Positions 46,082 through 55,075 of a stretch of DNA of 64,000 nucleotides are shown here, piece after piece. The notes below the pieces were generated by a model, which was not told the DNA's origin, searched no databases, and saw only the letters and a program-made list of their open reading frames with translations. Both the position numbers and the translations under genes were made by a program. Within the stretch, counting starts at the first letter, position 1. Each line of letters begins with the position of its first letter. Location: assembly GCA_040403535.1 (NCBI GenBank), contig JBBAKL010000008.1, forward strand, positions 1 to 64,000, written 5' to 3'. This stretch comes from JAHEYG01 sp040403535 (GTDB lineage Bacteria > Bacteroidota > Bacteroidia > B-17B0 > Aurantibacillaceae).

Positions 46082-47479
46082 TTATTTTAAATAACTTAAA
46101 ATTTTCTCAACGCTGGCTTTGGCATCACCGTAAAGCATTTCGGAATTTGGTTTGTAGAATAAAGGATTGTCTTCTCCTGAATAACCTGCCGACATTGAGC
46201 GTTTCATGATTATGACTTTTTCAGCTTTCCATGCTTCAATTACAGGCATTCCGTAAATTGAACTGGCAGGATCATCCTGTGCACTTGGGTTAACAACGTC
46301 GTTAGCGCCAATTACCATCACTACATCCGTATCCGGCATATCGTCATTAATTTCATCCATTTCCAATACGATGTCGTATGGAACGTTTGCTTCAGCTAAT
46401 AATACATTCATGTGACCAGGTAAGCGACCTGCAACAGGGTGAATTGCAAAACGAACATTTTTTCCTGTTTTACGTAACGTCTGTACTAGTTCATAAATTG
46501 GATATTGAGCCTTCGCAACTGCCATTCCGTATCCGGGAACGATTACAACAGATTTAGCTTCCTTTAATAATGCAGCAACTTCTTCATGATTTAACGAGGT
46601 TACTTCGCCTTCAATTGCTTTTTTCTCGCCACCTTTTGCAGCACCACCACCGCTTGCGAATATTACAGAGAAGAAAGAACGGTTCATGGCGTGACACATG
46701 TGCATGGAAAGAATAGCACCGGAACTTCCTACAAGAGCACCAGTAACAATCAATAAATCGTTACCTAACATAAAACCTGCAGCAGAAGCAGCCCAGCCTG
46801 AATAAGAATTTAACATCGAAACAACAACAGGCATGTCTCCGCCACCAATGGCCATTACTAAAACCACACCAATGAACGAAGCGATGGCAGTCATGATGCC
46901 TAAATAAAGCATACCGCTTGTGCCTTCCGCTTTACAAAACAACACACCTAATATGATACAGGCAATAAGTAGAATTAAATTCATTAGCTGAAGACCATTA
47001 AAACTCCATGGCTTGGAAGGAACTTTGCCGTCTAATTTTCCCCAGGCAATAATTGAACCCGTGAAAGTAATCGCGCCAATAAAAATTCCTACAAAAACTT
47101 CCACCAAATGGATGGTGTGTTCTGCTCCTGATAAATTTTGCGTGTTTGGATCGAGGTAAGAACCAAAGCCAACCAATACCGCAGCTAAACCAACAAAGCT
47201 ATGTAAGATAGCTACTAATTGCGGCATTGCGGTCATTTCAACTTTTTTTGCCACCATAATTCCGATAACAGATGCAATTGCAATGGCCGCAATAATGTAT
47301 ACATGTCCTTCAACACCTTGCCCCATAACGGTTGCAATGATCGCTACGATCATGCCTACAATACCGTACAGAACGCCGCGTTTAGCAGATTCCTGAGAAG
47401 ATAATCCGCTTAAACTTAATATAAACAGAATACTTGCGAATAAGTATGCTGCCGTTTGTATTTCTTTTACTATAAACAT
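46082..47479 (-). CDS. pntB: NAD(P) transhydrogenase subunit beta
   Basis: The 465-residue protein has about nine membrane segments, then the NADP-binding domain III with VVIVPGYGMAVAKAQYP, FAIHPVAGRLPGHMNVLL and VVMVIGANDVVNPSAQDD. This is the usual E. coli-like PntB length. With PntA it couples inward proton flow to hydride transfer from NADH to NADP+, making NADPH. It lies 12 bases after pntA, so both are in one operon. A terminator follows. Confidence 0.96.
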   Translation of the reverse strand: MFIVKEIQTAAYLFASILFILSLSGLSSQESAKRGVLYGIVGMIVAIIATVMGQGVEGHVYIIAAIAIASVIGIMVAKKVEMTAMPQLVAILHSFVGLAAVLVGFGSYLDPNTQNLSGAEHTIHLVEVFVGIFIGAITFTGSIIAWGKLDGKVPSKPWSFNGLQLMNLILLIACIILGVLFCKAEGTSGMLYLGIMTAIASFIGVVLVMAIGGGDMPVVVSMLNSYSGWAASAAGFMLGNDLLIVTGALVGSSGAILSMHMCHAMNRSFFSVIFASGGGAAKGGEKKAIEGEVTSLNHEEVAALLKEAKSVVIVPGYGMAVAKAQYPIYELVQTLRKTGKNVRFAIHPVAGRLPGHMNVLLAEANVPYDIVLEMDEINDDMPDTDVVMVIGANDVVNPSAQDDPASSIYGMPVIEAWKAEKVIIMKRSMSAGYSGEDNPLFYKPNSEMLYGDAKASVEKILSYLK

Positions 47480-47491
47480 AAAAATCAGTTC

Positions 47492-49039
47492 TTATTTTTT
47501 AAACATTTTCAACATACGATGTGTTACAACAAATCCTCCAACAATATTAATGCTTGCAACCAAAATAGCTATCGATGCAAGAATTGTCATGATGTTTGTT
47601 GCGTCGTTTTTAGTTTGTAACAAACCACCAACGATAATAATTCCGCTGATGGCATTGGTAACTGCCATTAGTGGGGTGTGTAGTGAGTGCGATACGTTAG
47701 AGATTACCTGCCAGCCTACAAATACCGCTAAAACAAACACGGTAAAGTGCTGAATAAAAGCAGGAGGGGCAAATGCACCTACCATCAACAATAAACCACC
47801 TATAACTGCTAAACTAATCAGTGTTGTTACTGCGGATTTTTTAGCTTTTTCCTCTTCTGATATTTTTACTTCTTCCGCGGTAGGGGCTGCTATTTTCTTA
47901 GCTCCGCCACCTGCGGTCGGACTTACCTGTAATGGAGCAGGAGGCCAGTTGATTTTTCCGTTATGTGTTACCATGGCGCGAGAAACAACCGCGTCTTCCA
48001 TGTCTATCTTAAATTTCTCGGCTTTACCCATATCATCTAATAAATGACAAAGGTTGTTGCCGTATAATTGTGATGCCTGATTAGGTAATTGATCTAATTT
48101 TCCAACTACTGTTACACCGTTTGATGTTTTGTAAACCTCGCCCGGTTTGGTCTCTACACAGTTTCCGCCTGATGCTGCAGCCAAGTCAACAATAACCGAT
48201 CCCGGTTTCATGGCAGCAACGTGATAATCTAAAATTAATTTCGGAGCCGGTCTTCCAGGAATTTGAGCGGTAGTGATGATGATGTCAACTTCTTTTGCCT
48301 GTTCAAGGAATAATTTCATTTCCGCCTCAATAAACTCTTTACTCATTTCTTTAGAGTATCCGGAAGCGGTTGCGCCGTCTTCATCAATTTCTACAGTTAA
48401 AAAGCTGGCTCCCATTGATTCGATTTGTTCAGCTACTTCTTTACGTGTATCGAAAGCGCGAACAATGGCTCCTAAAGAATTGGCAGCACCAATAGCTGCT
48501 AATCCGGCAACACCTGCACCAATTACCAATACTTTAGCCGGTTCAACTTTTCCTGCCGCGGTAATCTGACCGTTAAGAAATCTTCCAAAATGATAAGAGC
48601 CCTCAATTACCGAACGGTATCCGGCAATATTTGCCATAGATGAAAGCACGTCCATTTTTTGCGCACGTGAAATACGCGGAATCGCATCCATTGCAACGGC
48701 ATTCACTTTTTTATCTGCAAGTTTCTGAAGTAATTCCTGATTTTGGGCAGGCCACAGATAGCTTAATAAAACCAACCCTTCTCTCATCATTCCTATTTCT
48801 TCAGCAGCCGGTTCTTTCACTTTAAGAACAATGTCGGAGTTGCCGTAAATTTCGGCAGCTGTGTTAACAAGTTTTGCTCCGGCCTCTTCAAACTCCTTAT
48901 CGGAGAAATTAGCTTTTACGCCGGCACCGCGCTGAATATAAACCTCAAACCCTTGTTTCTGCAAACGTTTTATGGTTTTAGGCGTAGCCGCAACCCTTAA
49001 TTCGTTGGGAGATATTTCAGATGGAATTCCAACTTTCAT
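47492..49039 (-). CDS. pntA: NAD(P) transhydrogenase subunit alpha
   Basis: The 515-residue protein carries the NAD-binding domain I with KVGIPSEISPNELRVAATPK, VLVIGAGVAGLAAIGAANSL and IITTAQIPGRPAPKL. Four membrane helices lie at about residues 400-510. This is the fused single-chain alpha subunit of the E. coli type (about 510 residues), with no split into pntAA and pntAB. It acts with PntB in the inner membrane. The acyltransferase of the ammonia-lyase cluster ends 67 bases upstream on the same strand. Confidence 0.96.
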   Translation of the reverse strand: MKVGIPSEISPNELRVAATPKTIKRLQKQGFEVYIQRGAGVKANFSDKEFEEAGAKLVNTAAEIYGNSDIVLKVKEPAAEEIGMMREGLVLLSYLWPAQNQELLQKLADKKVNAVAMDAIPRISRAQKMDVLSSMANIAGYRSVIEGSYHFGRFLNGQITAAGKVEPAKVLVIGAGVAGLAAIGAANSLGAIVRAFDTRKEVAEQIESMGASFLTVEIDEDGATASGYSKEMSKEFIEAEMKLFLEQAKEVDIIITTAQIPGRPAPKLILDYHVAAMKPGSVIVDLAAASGGNCVETKPGEVYKTSNGVTVVGKLDQLPNQASQLYGNNLCHLLDDMGKAEKFKIDMEDAVVSRAMVTHNGKINWPPAPLQVSPTAGGGAKKIAAPTAEEVKISEEEKAKKSAVTTLISLAVIGGLLLMVGAFAPPAFIQHFTVFVLAVFVGWQVISNVSHSLHTPLMAVTNAISGIIIVGGLLQTKNDATNIMTILASIAILVASINIVGGFVVTHRMLKMFKK

Positions 49040-49106
49040 AAATAAAAAATTTAGTGAAACAAATAAAGCAAAAAATATCGTATTTACCGAATGGAATACG
49101 AAAAAG

Positions 49107-50012
49107 TTATTGTGCCCAGAAGTCGTAGTAATTAAACCATTGGTGAGGGTATTCTTTCAGTCGCATTTCCAATTCCTGAACATAACGTTCCAATAATTTC
49201 TGGCAAGCTGCTTCCGTTTCTTTTTCGCCTCTCACGCGCGGCACTTCAATAGGTTCGGTAGAATAAAAGCGGTAAGTTTTAGTATCACTTTTATTAGCAA
49301 ACACAATGCAAAGCGGAACGCCAAATTTTACAGCCATAATAAAAGGTCCTGCAGGAAATTTTGCCGGGTAACCAAAGAAATTGGCAGTCAGGGTTTTTGT
49401 GCCGGCTCTGAAACGGTCGCCGTGCATTACAAGTAATTCGTTATTGGTAAATGCTTTATGTAACTCTATTATATGGCTCTTCGTTTCTTCGTTGATGGCA
49501 ATCACATGAATTTTTTTGTTTTTCATTACATCATTCATGTATTGTTTGATGTTTGTTTTTTCGTTTTCATACATCAAAATATTAAACGGGGTATTTAAAC
49601 GGTTTAAACCTTGCCCTGCAATTTCCCAGTTTCCGGTATGTGCGCTCACCAATATTCCGCCTTTTCCCAATTTGGCAACCTGTGTTAACACCTCATGTCG
49701 CGTACTGATAAAATTCAAATTTGTTTTTACTCCGGCCATATACGCCACTTTATCTAAAATGGTTTGTCCGAATATGTAATTATTTTTATATACCGCCCAA
49801 AAAGCTTTCCATTTACTGTATTTGTGGGCTTTGATGAAGTATTGGCGGATGTATTTGTTTTGTTTGGCAGTTAGAAAGTAGTAGAAAGAAACAAACCGCA
49901 ATAAAAGATATGCAGGCGACATGCCTAATGTGTTTAATATAAACACAAATATTTTATAACCTAAAACTTTGGCTTGTGATTGCCCATCCCATTGGGGAGA
50001 TTGTTTTTCCAT
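49107..50012 (-). CDS. LpxL/HtrB-like acyltransferase
   Basis: The 301-residue protein has an N-terminal hydrophobic segment (residues 18-50) and the lysophospholipid acyltransferase motif H125-x4-E130 (HTGNWE). MHGDRFRAG and GPFIMAVKFGVPLCIVFA follow, as in lipid A late acyltransferases. Aryl-polyene and flexirubin clusters encode such enzymes to attach the finished product to a lipid. It is the last gene of the ammonia-lyase operon, 35 bases after the acyl carrier protein gene. Alternatively it might act in ordinary lipid A acylation. Confidence 0.82.
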   Translation of the reverse strand: MEKQSPQWDGQSQAKVLGYKIFVFILNTLGMSPAYLLLRFVSFYYFLTAKQNKYIRQYFIKAHKYSKWKAFWAVYKNNYIFGQTILDKVAYMAGVKTNLNFISTRHEVLTQVAKLGKGGILVSAHTGNWEIAGQGLNRLNTPFNILMYENEKTNIKQYMNDVMKNKKIHVIAINEETKSHIIELHKAFTNNELLVMHGDRFRAGTKTLTANFFGYPAKFPAGPFIMAVKFGVPLCIVFANKSDTKTYRFYSTEPIEVPRVRGEKETEAACQKLLERYVQELEMRLKEYPHQWFNYYDFWAQ

Positions 50013-50047
50013 GCGTATCCTTACAACATTTAAGGATATTAAAATGA

Positions 50048-50308
50048 TTAGACGGTATGGGTCTTTTCCTGTATTTTATTATAACAATAGTTATAAAAAT
50101 CTTCGAAGGTGATTAGGTTTACGAAATCCTCTCCTTTTACTTTGAATCCAAAATTGCTTTCAATAACTACAACTAAATCTACATAGTCTAAGCTATCTAA
50201 ATCCAACGTATCACGAAGATTAGCGGATGGGTTAATTTTTGATCCATCAACTTCAAATTCGTCAACAAAAAATGAATTACTCCTTTCTATAATCTCTTCC
50301 TTCGTCAT
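50048..50308 (-). CDS. Acyl carrier protein
   Basis: The 86-residue protein has the attachment-site motif DSLD with Ser39 in the helix-II sequence LDLDSLDYVDLVVVIESNF. That serine carries the phosphopantetheine arm. It is not next to a primary fatty acid operon but sits between a ketosynthase and an acyltransferase, so it is likely dedicated to the special product of this cluster. A TAAATTTG box at 50336-50329 lies upstream. Confidence 0.92.
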   Translation of the reverse strand: MTKEEIIERSNSFFVDEFEVDGSKINPSANLRDTLDLDSLDYVDLVVVIESNFGFKVKGEDFVNLITFEDFYNYCYNKIQEKTHTV

Positions 50309-50328
50309 GCTCAGGTCCTTAATTAGGG

Positions 50329-50336
50329 CAAATTTA
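50329..50336 (-). promoter_or_regulatory. Candidate internal -7 box TAAATTTG
   Basis: Exact TAnnTTTG match on the minus strand, 20 bases before the ACP ATG at 50308. It overlaps the end of the ketosynthase gene and could give extra ACP transcript. Confidence 0.4.
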
Positions 50337-51551
50337 ACTAAATTTCTTAATTATTAATGTTGAGTTGGTACCACCAAACCCAAAACTATTAGATAAAACA
50401 GTATTTAAGGCCTTTTGTTTAGTTTGAGCAATAATATTTAGTTTGGCTGAGTCTTCATCCGGATTTTCAAAATTGATATTGGGTGCTATAAAGTCGTTTT
50501 GCATCATCAATAACGAATAAACAATTTCACTCGCCCCGGCCATCCAACATTCGTGCCCGGTCATTGATTTTGTGGAACTTACCGGCGTTTGACCGCCAAA
50601 AATCTGATAAAGAGCCTGAGCCTCAACCTTATCTCCTCCGGGTGTTGAAGTGGCATGTGCATTTATGTAATCGATATCTTCCGGTTTTAATCCCGATTCC
50701 CGCAGCGCCATAGAAAGCGAACGTACCTGTCCATCAACATTTGAGTTGGAAATATGATCGCCGTTGGATGAAAAGCCGTACCCCACTAATTCTGCTAAGA
50801 TGGTTGCTCCCCTTTTTTGAGCTGACTCTAAACTTTCTAAAATAACGGTTGCGCCCCCTCCGCTCGGTACTAATCCGTCACGGTCGCGATCAAATGGGCG
50901 GGATGCTTTTTGAGGGTCATTTTCTCGTGAAGAAAAGGCACTTAAACCATCAAATGCTCCAAATGTGTATTTGCTTACTTCCTGAGCGCCTCCGCAAATA
51001 ACCTGGTTCTGTAATCCCCATTTTATCATTAAATAACCCATACCAATAGAGTGAGATCCGCTGGCACAAGCGGCGGCAAGGGTGTAGTTGATACCTTTTA
51101 ATTTATAAATAGTAGAAAGGTTCATGCTAACGGTACAATTCATGGTTTGAAAAATCGCACCTGAACCCAGTAATGTCGTGTCCTTTTTTTGTCTGATAAT
51201 ATCAATTGCTTCAATAGTGGCGCCGGCAACGCTGTCGTTTCCGTAAATAATACCAACTTCGTTCTGTTCTAAAAAGTCCATGTCGATTTTGGCAAGATTT
51301 AATGCTTCAGCGGTTGCCATGTAGGCGTATTCGGCCGGCTCGCCCATACCAACCCGTTGTCTGCGGTCTAATAATCCTTTCAATTGTGGCCGTTCTATTA
51401 TTCCGGTTAGGGCTGAACGGTATCCTAATTCTTTTCGCACAGGATCAAATCCAATTCCGGATTTGCCTTCAAATAAAGATTGACGAACTTCGTCAAGATT
51501 TTTTCCGAGGCACGACCAAATTCCAATTCCTGTTATTACAACTCTGTTCAT
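50334..51551 (-). CDS. 3-oxoacyl-ACP synthase (FabF/KAS-II-like ketosynthase)
   Basis: The 405-residue protein has the condensing enzyme triad: Cys162 in AAACASGSHSIG, His299 in NAHATSTPGGD, and His333 in STKSMTGHE with Lys328. It joins malonyl-ACP units to a growing acyl chain. The cluster has only one ketosynthase and no recognised chain-length factor or dehydratase. Known aryl-polyene sets usually carry those, so either partners lie elsewhere or the product is short. The ACP gene follows after 25 bases. Confidence 0.92.
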   Translation of the reverse strand: MNRVVITGIGIWSCLGKNLDEVRQSLFEGKSGIGFDPVRKELGYRSALTGIIERPQLKGLLDRRQRVGMGEPAEYAYMATAEALNLAKIDMDFLEQNEVGIIYGNDSVAGATIEAIDIIRQKKDTTLLGSGAIFQTMNCTVSMNLSTIYKLKGINYTLAAACASGSHSIGMGYLMIKWGLQNQVICGGAQEVSKYTFGAFDGLSAFSSRENDPQKASRPFDRDRDGLVPSGGGATVILESLESAQKRGATILAELVGYGFSSNGDHISNSNVDGQVRSLSMALRESGLKPEDIDYINAHATSTPGGDKVEAQALYQIFGGQTPVSSTKSMTGHECWMAGASEIVYSLLMMQNDFIAPNINFENPDEDSAKLNIIAQTKQKALNTVLSNSFGFGGTNSTLIIKKFS

Positions 51552-51605
51552 GATATGTTTAAGAGTTTCTGATTTGAGTTTCTTTAATGTAAATATTCAA
51601 ATAGA

Positions 51606-52334
51606 TTAACTATACAAGCCACCATTCACCGAAATAACTTGTCCGGTTACATACGAAGCAGCATCGGAAGCCAAAAAGCCAACCACTCCGGCAACTTCAT
51701 CTGCTTCTCCAAATCGGTTTAAAGGAATCATTGATTTGTACTGTTCTTCATTAATATCTTGTGTCATATCGGTTTTAATAAATCCGGGCGCTACTGCATT
51801 AACAGTAATGCCACGTTTTCCAACTTCCTGAGCCAATGATTTTGTTGCAGCGATTACCGCGCCTTTTGAGGCTGAATAATTAGTTTGCCCCGGCATTCCT
51901 TTTAGTCCGGATAAGGAAACCATGTTAATGATTCGGCCTTTGCGCTTGCTTAACATTTGCTTACACACTAATCGTGTAACGTTGTAAAATCCGTCAACGG
52001 CAATATTCATCACCTTGTGCCAGTCTTCCGGACTAATAAACACTAATAAATTATCCCTGCGTATTCCTGCGTTATTTACTAAAACCTGAATAATCTTATC
52101 AGGATTTTCTTCCATCCATTTACCTAATGTTTTGTCAACTTCTGCAATGTTTCCTACATCAAATTTTAATGTTACGGCATTTACGCCCTTGGATGAAACA
52201 AGCTCTTTTGTTTTATTTGCCTCTTCTTCGTTAGAAGTGTAATTGATAAGAATGTCGTAGCCCATTTCAGCCAGTTTTACGCAAACTGCTTTGCCAATTC
52301 CTCTCGAGCCTCCGGTTACCAATGCATAAGCCAT
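51606..52334 (-). CDS. 3-oxoacyl-ACP reductase (FabG-like SDR)
   Basis: The 242-residue short-chain dehydrogenase has the NADP loop GGSRGIG (8-14), NNAG (87-90), catalytic Ser140, and Tyr153 and Lys157 in NYSASKGA. The ending ASYVTGQVISVNGGLYS is FabG-like. It reduces the beta-keto group formed by the ketosynthase. It starts 2 bases before the ammonia-lyase stop region, showing tight operon structure. A separate FabG for primary fatty acids presumably exists elsewhere. Confidence 0.92.
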   Translation of the reverse strand: MAYALVTGGSRGIGKAVCVKLAEMGYDILINYTSNEEEANKTKELVSSKGVNAVTLKFDVGNIAEVDKTLGKWMEENPDKIIQVLVNNAGIRRDNLLVFISPEDWHKVMNIAVDGFYNVTRLVCKQMLSKRKGRIINMVSLSGLKGMPGQTNYSASKGAVIAATKSLAQEVGKRGITVNAVAPGFIKTDMTQDINEEQYKSMIPLNRFGEADEVAGVVGFLASDAASYVTGQVISVNGGLYS

Positions 52335-52336
52335 AT

Positions 52337-53875
52337 TTATAATACTTCTACGTGGTTGTTAAAAATATAATCTCTTACTGCTTTTACCTCTTTGTATTTT
52401 ATATCATCATTTACAAAACATGGGAATATTTTGCGCAGATTAGTATAAGTGGTTTTTGTTTTTTCCGATAGTTGATCCTGTATCTTAAGATAATCAATTG
52501 CTTGTAAAATCGTCATCCATTCTATGGCCAATACTTCGTAACTGTTTAAAATAACTTTTTTGCAAATTAAGGCGGCATTAGAACCCATGCTTACAATATC
52601 CTGATTATCGTTATTGCTAGGAATACTATGTATGTACATTGGGTTAGACAACATTTGGTTTTCGGCTGTTGTTGAGGTAGCTGTGAACTGAACACCTTGC
52701 ATACCCAAGTTCAAACCGAGTTTTCCGTGATTAACAAACGGAGGTAAGATGTTGTTCAGTTTATCGTTCAGTAAAAAATTCAATTGGCGTTCGGCAAGCA
52801 TAGACAATTTTGTAACAGAAATTTTCAGTTTGTCCATTTCCAACGCAACATAATCCCCATGGAAATTACCGCCATGATACACGTTCTTTCTTTCCCAGTC
52901 TACAATTGGATTATCATTTGCTGAGTTTATCTCATTAATTAAAACTTCCTTAGCGTAGTTTATGGTGTCAACAATAGGGCCTGCAATTTGTGGTACGCAG
53001 CGAATGGAGTAGTATTCCTGCATTTTTTCAACCAACACATCCACTTCAACTTTTTGATTGTAGTGATGCTCTTCACGTTTTTTTACAAGTTTACTATCGG
53101 CAAGGGTGTTTTGTAAAGCTTTGGCTACTGCATTTTGCCCGTAGTGATGCTTAACTTCATTCAGAGGAGTCGAGTAATGGTCGTCGAAACTTCTAACAAT
53201 TTCCATAATGGCAGCTGAGGCCAGCACCGACCAATTTACCAGGTTTTCGGCGTAAATCACATTAAGAACGCCAATGCCGCTCATTGCGGAGGTGCCGTTC
53301 ATTAAAGCAAGGCCTTCACGGATGTGAATTTCCATCGGTTTTAATCCTTCCTTCTCAAAAACCTCTTGGGTCGGCGTAATTTTTCCATTATAATAAACTT
53401 CACCTTCGCCTATTAAAGTTAAGGCTAAATGTGCTAACTGCACCAAATCGCCACTGGCACCCAGGCCTCCGTGTTCGTATATAACAGGTGAAATGTTTTT
53501 ATTTATTAGTGTTTTAATCAATAAAAGCGTATCCGGATGTATGCCTGCAAAGCCCTGCAATAAGGTGTTAAGCCGTGCAAGCATTACTGCTTTGCAATCT
53601 ATTTCAGGAATAGGGTTGCCAGCACCTGAGCAGTGGCTTCTGATTAAATTGTACTGCAGTTTAATTTGATCGTCGTGATTTATACGGTATTGTGCCATAG
53701 GCCCAAAGCCGGTATTTATCCCGTAAATTAGTTTTTCGCGAGTGAACTCTTTTAAAAAGTAAAAACTACGATACAATTTAACAATTGAGTCATCGTCAAT
53801 TTGTAATTGAATGTTGTTTATCAGAACCTTATAAAAATCGTCTGCCGAAATTTTTTTGTCACCAATCTTTACCAT
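52337..53875 (-). CDS. Tyrosine ammonia-lyase-like aromatic amino acid lyase
   Basis: The 512-residue protein has the MIO cofactor triad Ala140-Ser141-Gly142 in GGLGASGDLVQLAHL and Tyr51 in YGINTGFGP. The selectivity region is RSH (79-81). From memory, stretches such as YGINTGFGPMAQYRI and HGGNFHGDYVALEMD closely resemble the tyrosine ammonia-lyase of Flavobacterium johnsoniae, so p-coumarate from tyrosine is the likely product. p-Coumarate would start an aryl chain. It leads the operon lyase-FabG-KS-ACP-acyltransferase. The methyltransferase gene is divergent, 132 bases away. Histidine as substrate is less likely but not excluded. Confidence 0.88.
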   Translation of the reverse strand: MVKIGDKKISADDFYKVLINNIQLQIDDDSIVKLYRSFYFLKEFTREKLIYGINTGFGPMAQYRINHDDQIKLQYNLIRSHCSGAGNPIPEIDCKAVMLARLNTLLQGFAGIHPDTLLLIKTLINKNISPVIYEHGGLGASGDLVQLAHLALTLIGEGEVYYNGKITPTQEVFEKEGLKPMEIHIREGLALMNGTSAMSGIGVLNVIYAENLVNWSVLASAAIMEIVRSFDDHYSTPLNEVKHHYGQNAVAKALQNTLADSKLVKKREEHHYNQKVEVDVLVEKMQEYYSIRCVPQIAGPIVDTINYAKEVLINEINSANDNPIVDWERKNVYHGGNFHGDYVALEMDKLKISVTKLSMLAERQLNFLLNDKLNNILPPFVNHGKLGLNLGMQGVQFTATSTTAENQMLSNPMYIHSIPSNNDNQDIVSMGSNAALICKKVILNSYEVLAIEWMTILQAIDYLKIQDQLSEKTKTTYTNLRKIFPCFVNDDIKYKEVKAVRDYIFNNHVEVL

Positions 53876-53982
53876 AAATAATCAACTGTAATAATACAAT
53901 ATTACCATGAAATTTAAAAATATGTGTTATCACGTATTTTTGATTATTTAAAAACAATTATCGATTAATGATTTCTAGGCTG

Positions 53983-53990
53983 TATATTTG
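53983..53990 (+). promoter_or_regulatory. Candidate -7 box TATATTTG for the methyltransferase gene
   Basis: Exact TAnnTTTG match, 17 bases before the ATG at 54008. A second match, TATTTTTG, lies at 53935-53942. Neither has a clear -33 TTG. The 132-base intergenic region should hold divergent promoters for the lyase operon and this gene. Confidence 0.45.
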
Positions 53991-54007
53991 TTAATTGATT
54001 AATTGTT

Positions 54008-55075
54008 ATGAATTTTTTTGAGAAAGATACAAAATCGGCAATGGAAGCTATTGACCTGGCTCAATGGATTGCCTTTGCTCCGATGGTTTTTCAGGCCTCA
54101 TTGGCATTGAGAGATTTAGGAATTTTAGAAGCCGCGGAAGAAAGTAAAACCGATGGCATTACTTTTAATGAGATTCTTGAAAAAACAAAGTTGTCGAATT
54201 ATGGGGTGCGTGTTTTGTGTGAAGCCGCATTGGGAATTGGATTGTTAACAAAGTCAAACGATCGTTATTTTATTACCAAAACCGGCCTTTTTATATTGAA
54301 CGACATGATGACCCGTGTTAACATGGATTTCACTCATGATGTATGTTACGAAGGGATGTTTACATTAAAAGATAGTATCACACACGGTAAACCAACCGGA
54401 TTAGAAGTTTTTGGTACCTGGAAAACGGTTTACGAAGCATTAGCACATTTGCCACCTCAAGCTCAAAAGAGTTGGTTTGCATTTGATCATTTTTACAGCG
54501 ATGGATCTTTTCCGCAGGTTATGCCAATTTTATTTAAAAATAAACCAAAGCGTATTTTAGATATTGGTGGTAATACCGGAAAATTTACATTGAAGTGTGT
54601 GAATTACGATCCGGATGTAAACATGACAATTTTAGATTTACCGGGGCAACTGAACATGGCTAAGAAAAACGTAGATGCTGCGGGATTCTCCGGCCGGGTT
54701 AAATATCATGAAATAAACATTCTGGATGCTACTCAAAAATTCCCTAAGGGCGCGGATATCATTTGGATGAGCCAGTTTTTAGATTGTTTTAGCGAAGATG
54801 AAATTGTAAGTATTTTACAACGTTGTCACGAAGCGCTAGATGCTAATGGAAAAGTTTATATCATGGAAACATTTTGGGACAGACAGCGCTTTAAAACAGC
54901 TGCCTTCAGTTTACAAATGACATCCTTGTATTTTACCAATATTGCAAACGGTAATAGTCAGATGTACGATTCGGCAATATTCAATAAGCTTATAGATAAG
55001 GCAGGATTTAAATTAATTGAAGAGAATGATGGTGTTGGCGTGAGTCATACCATTCAGGTATGTGTCAAGAAGTAA
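54008..55075 (+). CDS. SAM-dependent O-methyltransferase
   Basis: The 355-residue protein has a helical N-terminal dimerisation domain (residues 15-100) and a Rossmann SAM domain starting ILDIGGNTGKF (183-193), followed by MTILDLPGQLNMAKKN. This is the plant/fungal COMT-like and antibiotic O-methyltransferase plan. It lies divergent from the ammonia-lyase operon and could methylate a phenolic hydroxyl of the aryl product. Substrate is inferred from context only. The gene ends directly against the convergent ligase gene. Confidence 0.85.
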   Translation: MNFFEKDTKSAMEAIDLAQWIAFAPMVFQASLALRDLGILEAAEESKTDGITFNEILEKTKLSNYGVRVLCEAALGIGLLTKSNDRYFITKTGLFILNDMMTRVNMDFTHDVCYEGMFTLKDSITHGKPTGLEVFGTWKTVYEALAHLPPQAQKSWFAFDHFYSDGSFPQVMPILFKNKPKRILDIGGNTGKFTLKCVNYDPDVNMTILDLPGQLNMAKKNVDAAGFSGRVKYHEINILDATQKFPKGADIIWMSQFLDCFSEDEIVSILQRCHEALDANGKVYIMETFWDRQRFKTAAFSLQMTSLYFTNIANGNSQMYDSAIFNKLIDKAGFKLIEENDGVGVSHTIQVCVKK

